DNA from: Streptomyces bluensis
GTDB lineage: Bacteria; Actinomycetota; Actinomycetes; Streptomycetales; Streptomycetaceae
Assembly (NCBI RefSeq): GCF_014650715.1
Contig: NZ_BMVM01000012.1
Coordinates: 213,623 to 277,622, forward strand
DNA: 64,000 nt
Direction: 5' to 3'
Part shown: in pieces, positions 55,529 through 63,967 of the stretch
Numbering within the stretch: position 1 is the stretch's first letter
How the letters are laid out: the number at the start of each line of letters is the position of its first letter
Position numbers and translations under genes: made by a program
Notes under the pieces: generated by a model
What the model saw: the letters and a program-made list of their open reading frames with translations, nothing else
Databases searched by the model: none
What the model was told of the DNA's origin: nothing

Positions 55529-56206
55529 TCAGTACCCCGACGGCCGCACCAGTCCCGACTCGTACGCGAACACCGCCGCCTGCGTACGGTCGCGCAGGCC
55601 CAACTTCACCAGGATGCGGCCCACGTGGGTCTTCACGGTCTGTTCGGCGACGATGAGGCGCTCGGCGATCTCCGCGTTGGACAGGCCCTGAGCGATGTGC
55701 GCGAGGACCTCGGTCTCCCGCTCGGTGAGGTCGGCCACCCGTTCCTTCAGGGGGGCGCGGGGCGCCGATCCGCGCAGGCGGGAGAACTCGGTGATGAGGC
55801 GGCGCATGACCCCGGGCGCCAGCAGCGCGTCACCCGCGGCCACCACCCGTACCGCTTCGGCGAGTTGGTCCGCGGAGGCGTCCTTGAGCAGGAAGCCCGA
55901 CGCGCCGGCGTGCAGGGCGTCGTACACGTACTCGTCGAGGTCGAAGGTGGTGAGCACCAGCACCTTGATGTGCGGGTGCTCGGTGATGATGCGACGGGTG
56001 GCCTCGATGCCGCCGAGTTCGGGCATGCGGATGTCCATCAGGACGATGTCCGGGCCGAGTTCGGCGACCTTGGCCACCGCGTCCAGACCGTGCACCGCCT
56101 GGCCCACCACGTCGATGTCGGGCTGGGTGTTGAGCAGCACCGAGAAGCCCTGCCGGACCATCTGCTGGTCGTCGGCGATCAGTACGCGGATGGCGCTGCT
56201 CGTCAT
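55529..56206 (-). CDS. NarL/LuxR-type response regulator (system 2)
   Basis: A 225-residue protein: receiver with VLIADDQQMVRQGF, phospho-Asp58 in IVLMDIRMPE and the switch Lys in FLLKDAS, then LuxR helix-turn-helix (LTERETEVLAHIAQGLSNAEIAERLIVAEQTVKTHVGRILVKL). Very similar to the system 1 regulator, especially in the recognition helix, so both probably read related sites. Its start overlaps the kinase stop (ATGA). Confidence 0.92.
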   Translation of the reverse strand: MTSSAIRVLIADDQQMVRQGFSVLLNTQPDIDVVGQAVHGLDAVAKVAELGPDIVLMDIRMPELGGIEATRRIITEHPHIKVLVLTTFDLDEYVYDALHAGASGFLLKDASADQLAEAVRVVAAGDALLAPGVMRRLITEFSRLRGSAPRAPLKERVADLTERETEVLAHIAQGLSNAEIAERLIVAEQTVKTHVGRILVKLGLRDRTQAAVFAYESGLVRPSGY

Positions 56207-57642
56207 CGGGCCTTTTCTCCTGTCGTACCCGTCGTACCTGTCGTACCTGTCGTACCTGTCGCTGGCGTACCTGTCGTACCTGTCGCTGTCTTGCCTGTCG
56301 CCGTCTTACCTGTCGCCGTCTTACCTGTCGTGCCTGTGGAGATGTGGGAGCCGGACGGGTCGTCGGAACGGGGCAGGAACGCCGCCACCACGAAGCCGCC
56401 GTGCGATGTCTCGGTGGCCATCAGGGTGCCACCGAGCATCGTGGCGCGCTCCCGCATGCCGAGCAGGCCGTGCCCCGCGCCGGGGGACGGCGGAGCGGGC
56501 CTCGCAGGGCGGGAGTTGATGACCCGTACCTGTAGACCCCGCGGGTAGTGGTCCAGCTCCACCCGGACATTCGAACCGGGCGCGTGCCGCAGGGCGTTGC
56601 TGAGCGCCTCCTGGATGATCCGGTACGCCGACAGCTCCACTCCGGGCGGGAACGGGTGCACCTCGCCGCTGATCTCTACCGTCACCGCCAGCCCCGCGGC
56701 ACGGGTGTTCTCCACGAGCGCTCCAAGACGGTCGAGGGTGGGCTGCGGGGCGTGCGGGGCCGTACCGTCCGCGGCCCCCGCTATGCCGTACTGGTCCTCG
56801 GGGTGCTCGGAGCGCAGGACGCCCAGGACGCGGCGCAGCTCCGTGAGTGCCTCCACGGCGTTCTGGCGGATGCCCGCGAGGTTCTCCTTCAGCTCCTCGG
56901 ACGGGTTCTCGGTCAGGTGCGGGGCGACCTGTGCCTGGATGGAGATCACCGACATGTGGTGGGCGACCACGTCGTGCAGTTCGCGTGCGATACGACTGCG
57001 CTCCTCCAGGAGGGTGCGCCGGGCGCGCTCCTCAGCGGTGATGCCGGCCTGCTCGACGAGCTGGGTGCGGGCCTCACGGCGACCGCGCTGGGTGCTGCCG
57101 AGGAGCACCACGCCGCCGAACAGGGCCACGGCCAGCATGCCCGTCGACGAGTAGTTCGCAGAGCCGATGAGCCCCTGCAGGATGTACGTGGCCAGCGCGG
57201 TCAGGGCCAGGGTCTCGGCCGCCGCACGCGTGGGGACCCGCAACGCCAGCAGGTACAGCACCACGCACTGTGCGACCATCGCGGGCGGGCTCCACGGCCA
57301 CGGGCTGTTGAACTCGGCGTGACCGGCGATCAGCTGGGTCCGGGCGCCCATGGCCGACACGACCACGGCCACCGTCGACAGCCACCACGCCGGAACGGGC
57401 CGCCACGGGGCCAGCCCCACCGCCGTGCCCTGGGCCACCGCGATGAGCAGTCCGGTCTCCGTGCCCAGGTTGTAGCCGTCGCCCAGTTGGTCCATGTCGG
57501 CGATGGCCGTGCCGATCGCGACCAGGATCACCAGGCCGTGCGGCAGCCACCGCAGCCACACCGAGGGCGGCAGCGGGTTCGCGTCGGCGGTCCACAGGTC
57601 CTCGCGCAGCACCCGCAACCACCGGGTCAGCCGCTTCTCCAC
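56203..57642 (-). CDS. Sensor histidine kinase (system 2) with Thr/Gly repeat tail
   Basis: A 479-residue HPK7-type kinase: five or six N-terminal membrane helices, HisKA_3 box with His223 (IARELHDVVAHHMSV), ATPase motifs (QEALSNALRHAPG, GHGLLGMRERATM). The C-terminal ~45 residues are a low-complexity repeat (GKTATGKTATG, TTGTTGTTG) encoded by 9- and 15-base tandem repeats at ~56215-56335; this tail is absent from the paralogue at 54014. It is preceded by an acyltransferase gene on the same strand. Confidence 0.92.
   Translation of the reverse strand: MEKRLTRWLRVLREDLWTADANPLPPSVWLRWLPHGLVILVAIGTAIADMDQLGDGYNLGTETGLLIAVAQGTAVGLAPWRPVPAWWLSTVAVVVSAMGARTQLIAGHAEFNSPWPWSPPAMVAQCVVLYLLALRVPTRAAAETLALTALATYILQGLIGSANYSSTGMLAVALFGGVVLLGSTQRGRREARTQLVEQAGITAEERARRTLLEERSRIARELHDVVAHHMSVISIQAQVAPHLTENPSEELKENLAGIRQNAVEALTELRRVLGVLRSEHPEDQYGIAGAADGTAPHAPQPTLDRLGALVENTRAAGLAVTVEISGEVHPFPPGVELSAYRIIQEALSNALRHAPGSNVRVELDHYPRGLQVRVINSRPARPAPPSPGAGHGLLGMRERATMLGGTLMATETSHGGFVVAAFLPRSDDPSGSHISTGTTGKTATGKTATGKTATGTTGTPATGTTGTTGTTGTTGEKAR
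56218..56335. repeat. In-frame 9-bp and 15-bp repeats at the 3' end of a kinase gene
   Basis: Multiple copies of CGTACCTGT and CTTACCTGTCGCCGT encode the Thr-Gly and Lys-Thr-Ala-Thr-Gly repeats at the kinase C-terminus. Unit lengths are multiples of three, so length changes stay in frame. Confidence 0.85.
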
Positions 57643-57683
57643 CTCGTCCGCCCCTTCCTCCTCCGCCCCCTCACCGCGCCCCC

Positions 57684-58898
57684 CTAGGCATGGCGTGCCG
57701 CCCCGTCCCGCGCCGTTTCCGGCCGCCGCTGGACTCGCACCACGCGCGAGCCCCGACCGGCGCGCGGGCGGCCGCCCTTCTCATAGCCGTGGAACGCCGC
57801 CCAGCAAACCATGAGCACGAGGGCGAACACCGGGAGCCAGGCCACGCGGACCGCCAGCCACGCCAGGCTCTCCGGAGCGGTGTGCAGGCCAGGGAAGCGG
57901 CCCACCGCCAGACCGGTGGCCGTGGTCGCCATCAGGGCCGTCTGGTGCCAGAGGAAGACGGTCATCGCGGACAGGTTGACGAGGGCCACCGCCGCCCAGG
58001 CCAGGGGGCGCCGCATCGCCCGGCGCAGGGGTGCGCGCAGCAGCAGCGCGAGACCGCACTGGGCCAGACCGAAGGTGACGGCGGCCAGGGTGGGCAGGTT
58101 GAGGTTGGACACCGCGGCGCCGGGGACGCCGACCATCGACGCCGGGTAACCGGCCCAGGTGACCAGGACCGCCGTCGCCACGCCGCCGCCAATAAGCAGC
58201 AGCCAGCCGGCGCGGCGGCGGTCCAGCTCGCCGCGTGTCCAGGCCGCGCCCAGCGTGTACGGGACCAGCCAGCCCGCCGCCAGGTTCACCCAGCCGAGCC
58301 AGGACGGACCGCCGAGCCCGAAGCGTATGAGGTCCACGTGGAGGACGACGGCCAGCGGCCACAGCGGGTTGAGCCGGGTCAGCAGCGGGGTCGCCGCCGT
58401 CAGCGCGGCGAAGACCAGCAGGAACCACAGCGGGGACAGCGCCAGCTTCAGCAGCGTGTGCACCGTGTCCATGTCCACGCCCGTCGCGAGCAGGCCTGCC
58501 GCCGTCACCGCCCACAGGACGAGGAGGGCCACGACCGGTTTGAACAGGCGGCTCAGCCGGGTGCGCAGCCACTCCCCGTATGCCGTCCCGCGCGCATCTG
58601 CCGCCGCGTAGCCCTTCGTCGCCACATGGCCGCCCACCAGGAAGAAAACGGCCAGCGTCTGGAAGACCCACGAGATCGGCGCGAGCCAGGGCATGTCCCT
58701 CAGGGGGCTCGCGGCGCGCAGCGCGCCACCGTCCGCGACCAGTGCGGTCACCAGCCAGTGCCCCAGGACGACCCCGAGGACCGCCAAGGCCCGCAGCGCG
58801 TCGACCGCCCGGTCCCTCTCCGAGGGGGTGGCCGCGTCGAGTCGGCCGGCCAGGGTGCGGACACGGCCCGACCGAAGCGGTGTGGCTGACTTACGCAC
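57684..58898 (-). CDS. Membrane acyltransferase (acyltransferase 3 family)
   Basis: A 404-residue protein with about ten membrane helices. The opening RDRAVDALRALAVLGVVLGHW carries the Arg and His typical of acyltransferase 3 proteins, with FQTLAVFFLVGGHVATKGY and RLFKPVVALLVLW following. Such enzymes O-acetylate or acylate surface sugars and antibiotics. GTG start; it overlaps the hydrolase stop by 8 bases and is followed 41 bases later by the histidine kinase, forming an operon hydrolase, acyltransferase, kinase, regulator. Confidence 0.85.
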   Translation of the reverse strand: MRKSATPLRSGRVRTLAGRLDAATPSERDRAVDALRALAVLGVVLGHWLVTALVADGGALRAASPLRDMPWLAPISWVFQTLAVFFLVGGHVATKGYAAADARGTAYGEWLRTRLSRLFKPVVALLVLWAVTAAGLLATGVDMDTVHTLLKLALSPLWFLLVFAALTAATPLLTRLNPLWPLAVVLHVDLIRFGLGGPSWLGWVNLAAGWLVPYTLGAAWTRGELDRRRAGWLLLIGGGVATAVLVTWAGYPASMVGVPGAAVSNLNLPTLAAVTFGLAQCGLALLLRAPLRRAMRRPLAWAAVALVNLSAMTVFLWHQTALMATTATGLAVGRFPGLHTAPESLAWLAVRVAWLPVFALVLMVCWAAFHGYEKGGRPRAGRGSRVVRVQRRPETARDGAARHA

Positions 58899-59985
58899 GG
58901 GTCACCTCCGAGGTGTCGCCGAGGACGATCCGGGCGAGGTTGTCCAGGGAGACGGAGCCCGGGCGGAAGTAGTCGCTGTGGCCGCCGTCGCCCGCCGCGA
59001 AGACGCGGGCGCCGAAGGCCGGGGAGACGGGGTCGGTACCGAAGCCGACGGTGGTGCCGAAGAGGTCGGCGCCGGCGTGCGGGACGTCCGCGATCCAGTC
59101 GCCGGAGCCCCGCGCCGCCCACACGCGTGCGGAGGTGTGCAGCGCGGCGGCGCTGTCCGCGCCGGTGCCCGGGCTACCGATGAGGACGATGTCGTCCACG
59201 CGGGCCTCCCCCTGGAGTCCGGCACTCTGGAGTCCGGCGCCCTGGAGTCCGGCACTCCGGCGATCCGCTCGCTCCGCCGCGCGGGCGCACACGACCGAGC
59301 CGTACGAGTGGCAGAGCAAGGAGACACGGGCGTCCTGGCCGACCAGCCCCCGCAGCTCCCGTACGAACGCCTCCAGGCGGGGCGCCGCGGACTCGGCCCG
59401 GCCGGTGGTGAGCACGGTCGTGCTGATGGTGCGCGGCGTTTCGTAGCCGAGCCAGGAGACGACAGCGGTGCGGGCACCGTGCCCGCCTCCGGGGGACCCG
59501 GGAGACCGGGTCGCGACCTCGTCCATGAGGGCCGTCGCACCCGCGCGGAAGCGGTCGTACGTGTCCAGGGTCGTGTCGGAGCCGGGGACCAGGACGGCCA
59601 CGCGGTCGGCGTGCGCCAGGTCGCCGAAGACCTCGACGGCCTGTCCGGTGCCGCGCCCGTCGAAGGAGAGGAACCGCCGGGTGCTCGCGGCCATGGACCG
59701 GTCCGCCGCGGCCCGCTTCCGGTCGCCGTTGGCCGCGGCCATGCGGGCCGCCTTCGCGGCGTTCGCCCGGTTCGCCGTGTACGCCTCGTCCAGCGTGGCC
59801 GCCGTCACCGGTGGGAGCACCGCGGGTGCCGGGGCGGGGATCTGGGGACGTGCGAAGGCGGCCAGGGGCGCGACGACCGCGACGGCGACAACCAGGGCGA
59901 GCAGCACGCGCCGGGCCCTCCCGGCTCCCCACGTCCTCGCCCTCGCCCTGCCCGGCTCGCCGACCCCGCTCTCCTCGACCCCCAT
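58891..59985 (-). CDS. Secreted/anchored alpha/beta hydrolase (DUF1023 type)
   Basis: A 364-residue protein from ATG at 59985, which has GGGAGGGAAG 7 bases upstream; another ATG lies at 60015. A basic N-terminus and membrane helix (RRVLLALVVAVAVVAPLAAF) act as signal or anchor. The hydrolase domain has VAVLVPGSDTTLDTY, nucleophile in LLCHSYGSVVC and VLIGSPGTGAD, as in DUF1023 proteins. Between them a GLQ repeat (SAGLQGAGLQSAGLQGE) is encoded by 15-base units at 59214-59260. First gene of a four-gene operon with a two-component system, so it may act on the surface feature the acyltransferase builds. Confidence 0.85.
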   Translation of the reverse strand: MGVEESGVGEPGRARARTWGAGRARRVLLALVVAVAVVAPLAAFARPQIPAPAPAVLPPVTAATLDEAYTANRANAAKAARMAAANGDRKRAAADRSMAASTRRFLSFDGRGTGQAVEVFGDLAHADRVAVLVPGSDTTLDTYDRFRAGATALMDEVATRSPGSPGGGHGARTAVVSWLGYETPRTISTTVLTTGRAESAAPRLEAFVRELRGLVGQDARVSLLCHSYGSVVCARAAERADRRSAGLQGAGLQSAGLQGEARVDDIVLIGSPGTGADSAAALHTSARVWAARGSGDWIADVPHAGADLFGTTVGFGTDPVSPAFGARVFAAGDGGHSDYFRPGSVSLDNLARIVLGDTSEVTRA

Positions 59986-60092
59986 GGCGTCTTCCCTCCC
60001 GATCAGCCCGCTCATCGGGCTTGCATGGAAGGAAAGTTAGGAACGCGGACTCGTCGTCCGCGTCACTCCAGGGAGCTCACCTGGAACGTAGC

Positions 60093-60109
60093 TCTCAGGT
60101 ACTACGGGT
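60093..60109. promoter_or_regulatory. 17-bp motif shared by both two-component operons (copy 2)
   Basis: Identical to 55421-55437, here ~110 bases upstream of the alpha/beta hydrolase start. A small perfect hairpin (CGCGGAC/GTCCGCG, 60045-60063) lies between the motif and the gene. Confidence 0.65.
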
Positions 60110-60127
60110 ATGACCGGGCAGGGCGTC

Positions 60128-61081
60128 TCACCACGCCAACTGCGCGACCTCCTCCGCCACCACCGCGCACGCGTCCGCCGCCGGGTCGATCAAGGGGAAG
60201 TGACCGACGTCCTCCAGCAGCGTGAGGCCGACCATCTCGCCCGCCTTGGCCGCCGCGTCGGCGTACGACTCGGCGACCGCCTGGGGGACGACGATGTCGG
60301 TACGGCCCTGCACCAGCGTGGTGGCGATGCCCGTCGGCAGCAGGAGGGCGGGGTCTGCGTACGGGCGGCGTTCGGCGAACGCGTCCTTCCCGCCCAGGAG
60401 TTCCGTGGCCGCTCCCCCGCACACCTCCAGCTTCTCGGCGACCCCGAAGTCGGCGATGGGGGCGAGGGCGACGACACCGCGCAACGGCGCCGCACGGTCC
60501 GCACGCCATGGCGCGTCGGCCGGGAGGACGTGGCGGGCGGCGGCCCACAGCGCGAGGTGGCCGCCCGCCGAGTGGCCGGTGATCACCATGCGGCGCGGAT
60601 CCGCCTGCGGCAGGGCGTCCCGTACGAGGGCGGGCAGCGCGTCCAGCGCCGCTGCCACGTCGTCGAACGTCTCCGGCCAACGACCCGCCACCGGCACGCC
60701 CTCCGCACCGCCACTCCCCGCACCACTCTCCGTACCGCTACTCCCCGCGCCGCTCTCCGTACCGCGCCGGTACTCCACGTTCGCCACGGCGAAACCACGG
60801 CGGGCCAGGAAGGCGGCGAACGGGGTGGTGTGGCGGCGGTCGTACGGGGCGCGCCAGGCGCCACCGTGCAGCACGACCACAAGCGGTACGAGGTCGTGTC
60901 CGGCACCGGGCCCGCGCGGCGCGTAGAAGTCGATCACCTGGTCGGGGTGGTCTCCGTACGCGGCGCCGGCATCGGGGTCGACCGGAGGGTGCGAGAAGGC
61001 GGACGCCTCCTCGGCGGCGTCCCGGGCCCGCGCACCCTCCGCTGCTGCTGCCTCATCCGGTGCTGTGACGTTGTCCGGCAT
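60128..61081 (-). CDS. Alpha/beta hydrolase, probable kynurenine formamidase
   Basis: A 317-residue protein from ATG at 61081 (GAGAGG upstream). It has the HGGAWR oxyanion motif common to arylformamidases, nucleophile in ITGHSAGGHLALW, APIADF, and late Asp and His in TDIVVP and EDVGHFPLIDP. Position after kynA and kynU supports hydrolysis of N-formylkynurenine to kynurenine, the middle step missing otherwise. A Gly/Ser/Glu repeat (GTESGAGSSGTESGAGSGG) interrupts the domain near residue 105 and is encoded by a tandem duplication at ~60715-60770. Confidence 0.75.
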   Translation of the reverse strand: MPDNVTAPDEAAAAEGARARDAAEEASAFSHPPVDPDAGAAYGDHPDQVIDFYAPRGPGAGHDLVPLVVVLHGGAWRAPYDRRHTTPFAAFLARRGFAVANVEYRRGTESGAGSSGTESGAGSGGAEGVPVAGRWPETFDDVAAALDALPALVRDALPQADPRRMVITGHSAGGHLALWAAARHVLPADAPWRADRAAPLRGVVALAPIADFGVAEKLEVCGGAATELLGGKDAFAERRPYADPALLLPTGIATTLVQGRTDIVVPQAVAESYADAAAKAGEMVGLTLLEDVGHFPLIDPAADACAVVAEEVAQLAW

Positions 61082-61249
61082 GCTCCAACCTCTCAGCGAC
61101 GAAACGGAATTGGCTTCCTGGGGTACGGACGGACCGGATGGGGCAACCGCCGTTGGCCGGGACGGTACCAGGCCCCGTGACATGACCATTCACAGGGATG
61201 TCACGCTCGGTGAAGTTCCTGAGGTACCGCACGGCCTCAGGACGCTCGG

Positions 61250-62479
61250 TCAGGTCAGGACCTCCCCCAGCACCCGCCCCGCCCGCTCCACGTCCCCGAA
61301 CCCCACGTACAGGGGCGTGAAACCGAAGCGGAGGACGTCGGGGTGGCGGAAGTCGCCGACCACGCCGTTCTCGATCAGCCGTTTCATCACGTCCCCGGCG
61401 CGCGGGCACCGCAGCGCGACCTGGCTGCCCCGTTCCGTGTGGGCGCCCGGGGTCAGGGACTCGACCCGGCCCTCGGGGACGTAGGCCGCGACGCACTCCA
61501 GGAAGAAGTCCGTCAGGGCGAGGGACTTGGCGCGGACCGACTCGATCGTCACCCCGTCCCAGACCTCCAGGGCCGCCTCCAGGGCCAGCATCGACAGGAT
61601 GTCCGGCGTGCCGACGCGACCCCGCAGCGCCCCCGGGGCCGGGGTGTACTCGGGTCGCATGCCGAACGGCTCCGCGTGGGAGTTCCAGCCGGGCAGGGGC
61701 GAGTCGAAGCGGGGCTGGAGATCCCGGCGCACATACAGGTACGCGGGCGAACCGGGGCCTCCGTTCAGGTACTTGTACGTGCAGCCGACCGCCAGGTCCA
61801 CCCCGTGCTCGTCCAGCCCGACGGGCAGGGCACCGGCACTGTGGCACAGGTCCCACACGGCGTACGCGCCCGCCTCGTGCACCGCCGCCGTCAGCCCCGG
61901 CAGGTCGTGCAGGCGTCCGGTGCGGTAGTCGACGTGGTTGAGGAGCACCGCGGCGGTGCGGTCGCTCAGCGCCCCCGGCACCTCCGCCGGTGTCACCGGG
62001 CGCAGCGAACAGCCCGTCATCCGCGCCGCCGACCCGGCGATGTACCCGTCCGTGGGGAACGTCGTCGCGTCGACCAGGATCTCGTCCCGGCCCGCACCTA
62101 CACCTACACCTGCACCCGCACCCGCACCCGCACCCGCCATGCGTACGGCGGCCACGAGCGCCTTGAAGACATTGACACTCGTGGAGTCGCCCACCACGAT
62201 CTGCCCGGCCGCCGCGCCCACCAGCGGGGCGATCCGGTCACCGATCCGCTCCGGCGCCGTCCACCAGCCGCTCTCGCCCCAGGAACGGATGCGCAGCGAG
62301 CCCCACTGGCGGCGTACGACGTCGTCGACGTGGCCGGGCACGCCTACCGGCAGCGCGCCGAGGGAGTTGCCGTCGAGGTACACCACCTCGTCGAGCACGA
62401 ACTTGCCGCGCAGCTCGCCCAGCTCGTCAGCGGCGTCCAACTCACCTGCCTTGAAGGCGAGTTCACGGACCTCAGACAT
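61250..62479 (-). CDS. kynU: Kynureninase
   Basis: A 409-residue PLP enzyme cleaving kynurenine to anthranilate and alanine. Seen: VYLDGNSLGALP, GDSTSVNVFKALVAAV, LNHVDYRTGRL, WDLCHSAGALPVGLDEHGVDLAVGCTYKYLNGGPGSPAYLYV with the PLP lysine in TYKYLNGG. ATG at 62479 overlaps the kynA stop by 8 bases. A run of Ala-Gly/Val-Gly (AGAGAGAGVGVGAG) encoded by 6-base repeats (62095-62140) interrupts the domain after MA; family members normally have a short turn there. Confidence 0.95.
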   Translation of the reverse strand: MSEVRELAFKAGELDAADELGELRGKFVLDEVVYLDGNSLGALPVGVPGHVDDVVRRQWGSLRIRSWGESGWWTAPERIGDRIAPLVGAAAGQIVVGDSTSVNVFKALVAAVRMAGAGAGAGAGVGVGAGRDEILVDATTFPTDGYIAGSAARMTGCSLRPVTPAEVPGALSDRTAAVLLNHVDYRTGRLHDLPGLTAAVHEAGAYAVWDLCHSAGALPVGLDEHGVDLAVGCTYKYLNGGPGSPAYLYVRRDLQPRFDSPLPGWNSHAEPFGMRPEYTPAPGALRGRVGTPDILSMLALEAALEVWDGVTIESVRAKSLALTDFFLECVAAYVPEGRVESLTPGAHTERGSQVALRCPRAGDVMKRLIENGVVGDFRHPDVLRFGFTPLYVGFGDVERAGRVLGEVLT

Positions 62480-63332
62480 GGGACCTCGCCGTCCACAGCT
62501 CCGGAAAGACGTTCTTCTGGGCGCGCTTCTCCAGCCAGGCCACCCCGGCGGAGCCGCCCGTGCCGGGCTTGGCGCCCATCGCCCTGCGGGTGGCGACGAG
62601 ATGGTCGTTGCGCCAGCGCCACACCAGTTCGGCGACATCGGTCAACGCCTCACCCAGCCGGGCGAGTTCGTCGGTCTCGTCGCCCGCGTACAGGGCGGCC
62701 CACACCGCCTCGACCTCCGGGGAGGGCTCGTAGCGCCGGGACACGTCACGGCGTACGACCGCGTCCGGCACCGCGTGGCCGCGTCGCGCGAGCAGCCGCA
62801 GCACCTCGTCGTAGAGGCTCGGTTCGTGCAGGGCCTTCTCCAGCTCGGCGTGCACGCGCGGCGCCCCGCGGTGCGGTACGAGCATGGAGGCGGACTTCTC
62901 GCCGAGCAGGAACTCCATGCGGCGGTACATCGCCGACTGGAAGCCGGAGCCCTCGCCGAGGGCGGCACGGTAGGAGTTGAACTGGGCGGGGGTGAGCCCC
63001 GAGAGGGGCCGCCAGGAGGCGTTGAGCGCCTCCAGCTCCCGTACGGACCGCTTGAGCGCGGCCACGGCGGTCGGTACGTCGTTCTCGCGGAGCGCGCCCG
63101 CGGCGGTCTCCCACTCGTGGACGATGACGGTGAACCACAGCTCCATGACCTGGGTGGTCACCAGGAAGACCATTTCTCCGGGGTCGTCGGAGAGGGTGTG
63201 CTGGAGGTGGGTGAGGACGTCGGCCCTGACGTAGTCCTCGTAGGGGGTCGTGCCCTGGAAGTCGAGATGCGGGGTCTCGGGCTCGTGCGCCTCGGCCGGA
63301 GGGGGAGGGGTCTGCTGAGCCTGTTGGGACAT
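62472..63332 (-). CDS. kynA: Tryptophan 2,3-dioxygenase
   Basis: A 286-residue heme enzyme opening the indole ring of tryptophan to N-formylkynurenine. Family features: LDFQGTTPYEDYVRADVLTHLQH, FLVTTQVMELWFTVIVHEWE, LTPAQFNSYRAALGEGSGFQSAMYRRMEFLLG, and ELVWRWRNDHLVATRRAMG with the proximal-heme His in NDHL. First gene of the kyn operon; the 5' region 63333-63439 would hold its promoter. The pathway may serve tryptophan catabolism or supply anthranilate or kynurenine precursors of natural products. Confidence 0.95.
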   Translation of the reverse strand: MSQQAQQTPPPPAEAHEPETPHLDFQGTTPYEDYVRADVLTHLQHTLSDDPGEMVFLVTTQVMELWFTVIVHEWETAAGALRENDVPTAVAALKRSVRELEALNASWRPLSGLTPAQFNSYRAALGEGSGFQSAMYRRMEFLLGEKSASMLVPHRGAPRVHAELEKALHEPSLYDEVLRLLARRGHAVPDAVVRRDVSRRYEPSPEVEAVWAALYAGDETDELARLGEALTDVAELVWRWRNDHLVATRRAMGAKPGTGGSAGVAWLEKRAQKNVFPELWTARSHV

Positions 63333-63439
63333 CGCTGTCTCCTGCGAAATGATCCGGGTAGCGGTCCGCCCCTGCCGTTATCGACACGGGGGCCCCGGTC
63401 CCCACGGGCATCCTGCGCAATCGTCCCCCGAAAACGCAA

Positions 63440-63466
63440 GGCCCGCCTGGTCACACCGGGCGGGCC
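63440..63466. terminator. 8-bp stem terminator
   Basis: GGCCCGCC at 63440-63447 pairs with GGCGGGCC at 63459-63466. It lies 16 bases past the DUF3151 stop (63482, minus strand) and upstream of the kyn operon promoter. Confidence 0.75.
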
Positions 63467-63481
63467 CCACGTCGGGGACGC

Positions 63482-63895
63482 TCAGCCGAGGGTCTGGGCC
63501 GCCGTCGGGGAGGAGTCCTTCAGGAACTGTGTGCAGCGCTCGTACTCCTCCTGCTCGCCGATCGCCCCGGCGGCGCGGGCGAGGCCGTGCAGGGCGCGCA
63601 GGAAGCCGCGGTTGGCCTCGTGCTCCCAGGGGACCGGGCCGTGGCCCTTCCAGCCGCTGCGGCGCAGGGCGTCCAGGCCGCGGTGGTAGCCGGTACGGGC
63701 GTACGCGTACGACTCGACGACCGAGCCCCGCTCGAACGCGTCGTCCGCGAGTTGCGCCCAGGCGAGGGACGACGTCGGGTAACGGGCGGCGACGTCCGCG
63801 GGTGCCGTGCCGGTCGCGAGCAGTTCGCGGGGCTCCGGGTCGTCGGGGAGGTGCGTCGGGGGCGGGCCCCCGAGGAGGTTCTCGTGAATGGTCAT
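63482..63895 (-). CDS. DUF3151 protein
   Basis: A 137-residue protein from ATG at 63895. It is helical, TPR-like (WAQLADDAFERGSVVESYAYARTGYHRGLDALRRSGWKG, FLRALHGLARAAGAIGEQEEYERC). I recognise it as DUF3151, conserved in actinobacteria and commonly next to the fructose-bisphosphate aldolase gene, which would lie just past the right edge. Function unknown. Confidence 0.85.
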   Translation of the reverse strand: MTIHENLLGGPPPTHLPDDPEPRELLATGTAPADVAARYPTSSLAWAQLADDAFERGSVVESYAYARTGYHRGLDALRRSGWKGHGPVPWEHEANRGFLRALHGLARAAGAIGEQEEYERCTQFLKDSSPTAAQTLG

Positions 63896-63967
63896 GGGTC
63901 CAGTCTGGCCCATGTGGGGGTGCGGGTCGGGTCGGCGGAGTGCGCCTGCGGGTCGGGCGCCACCGAA

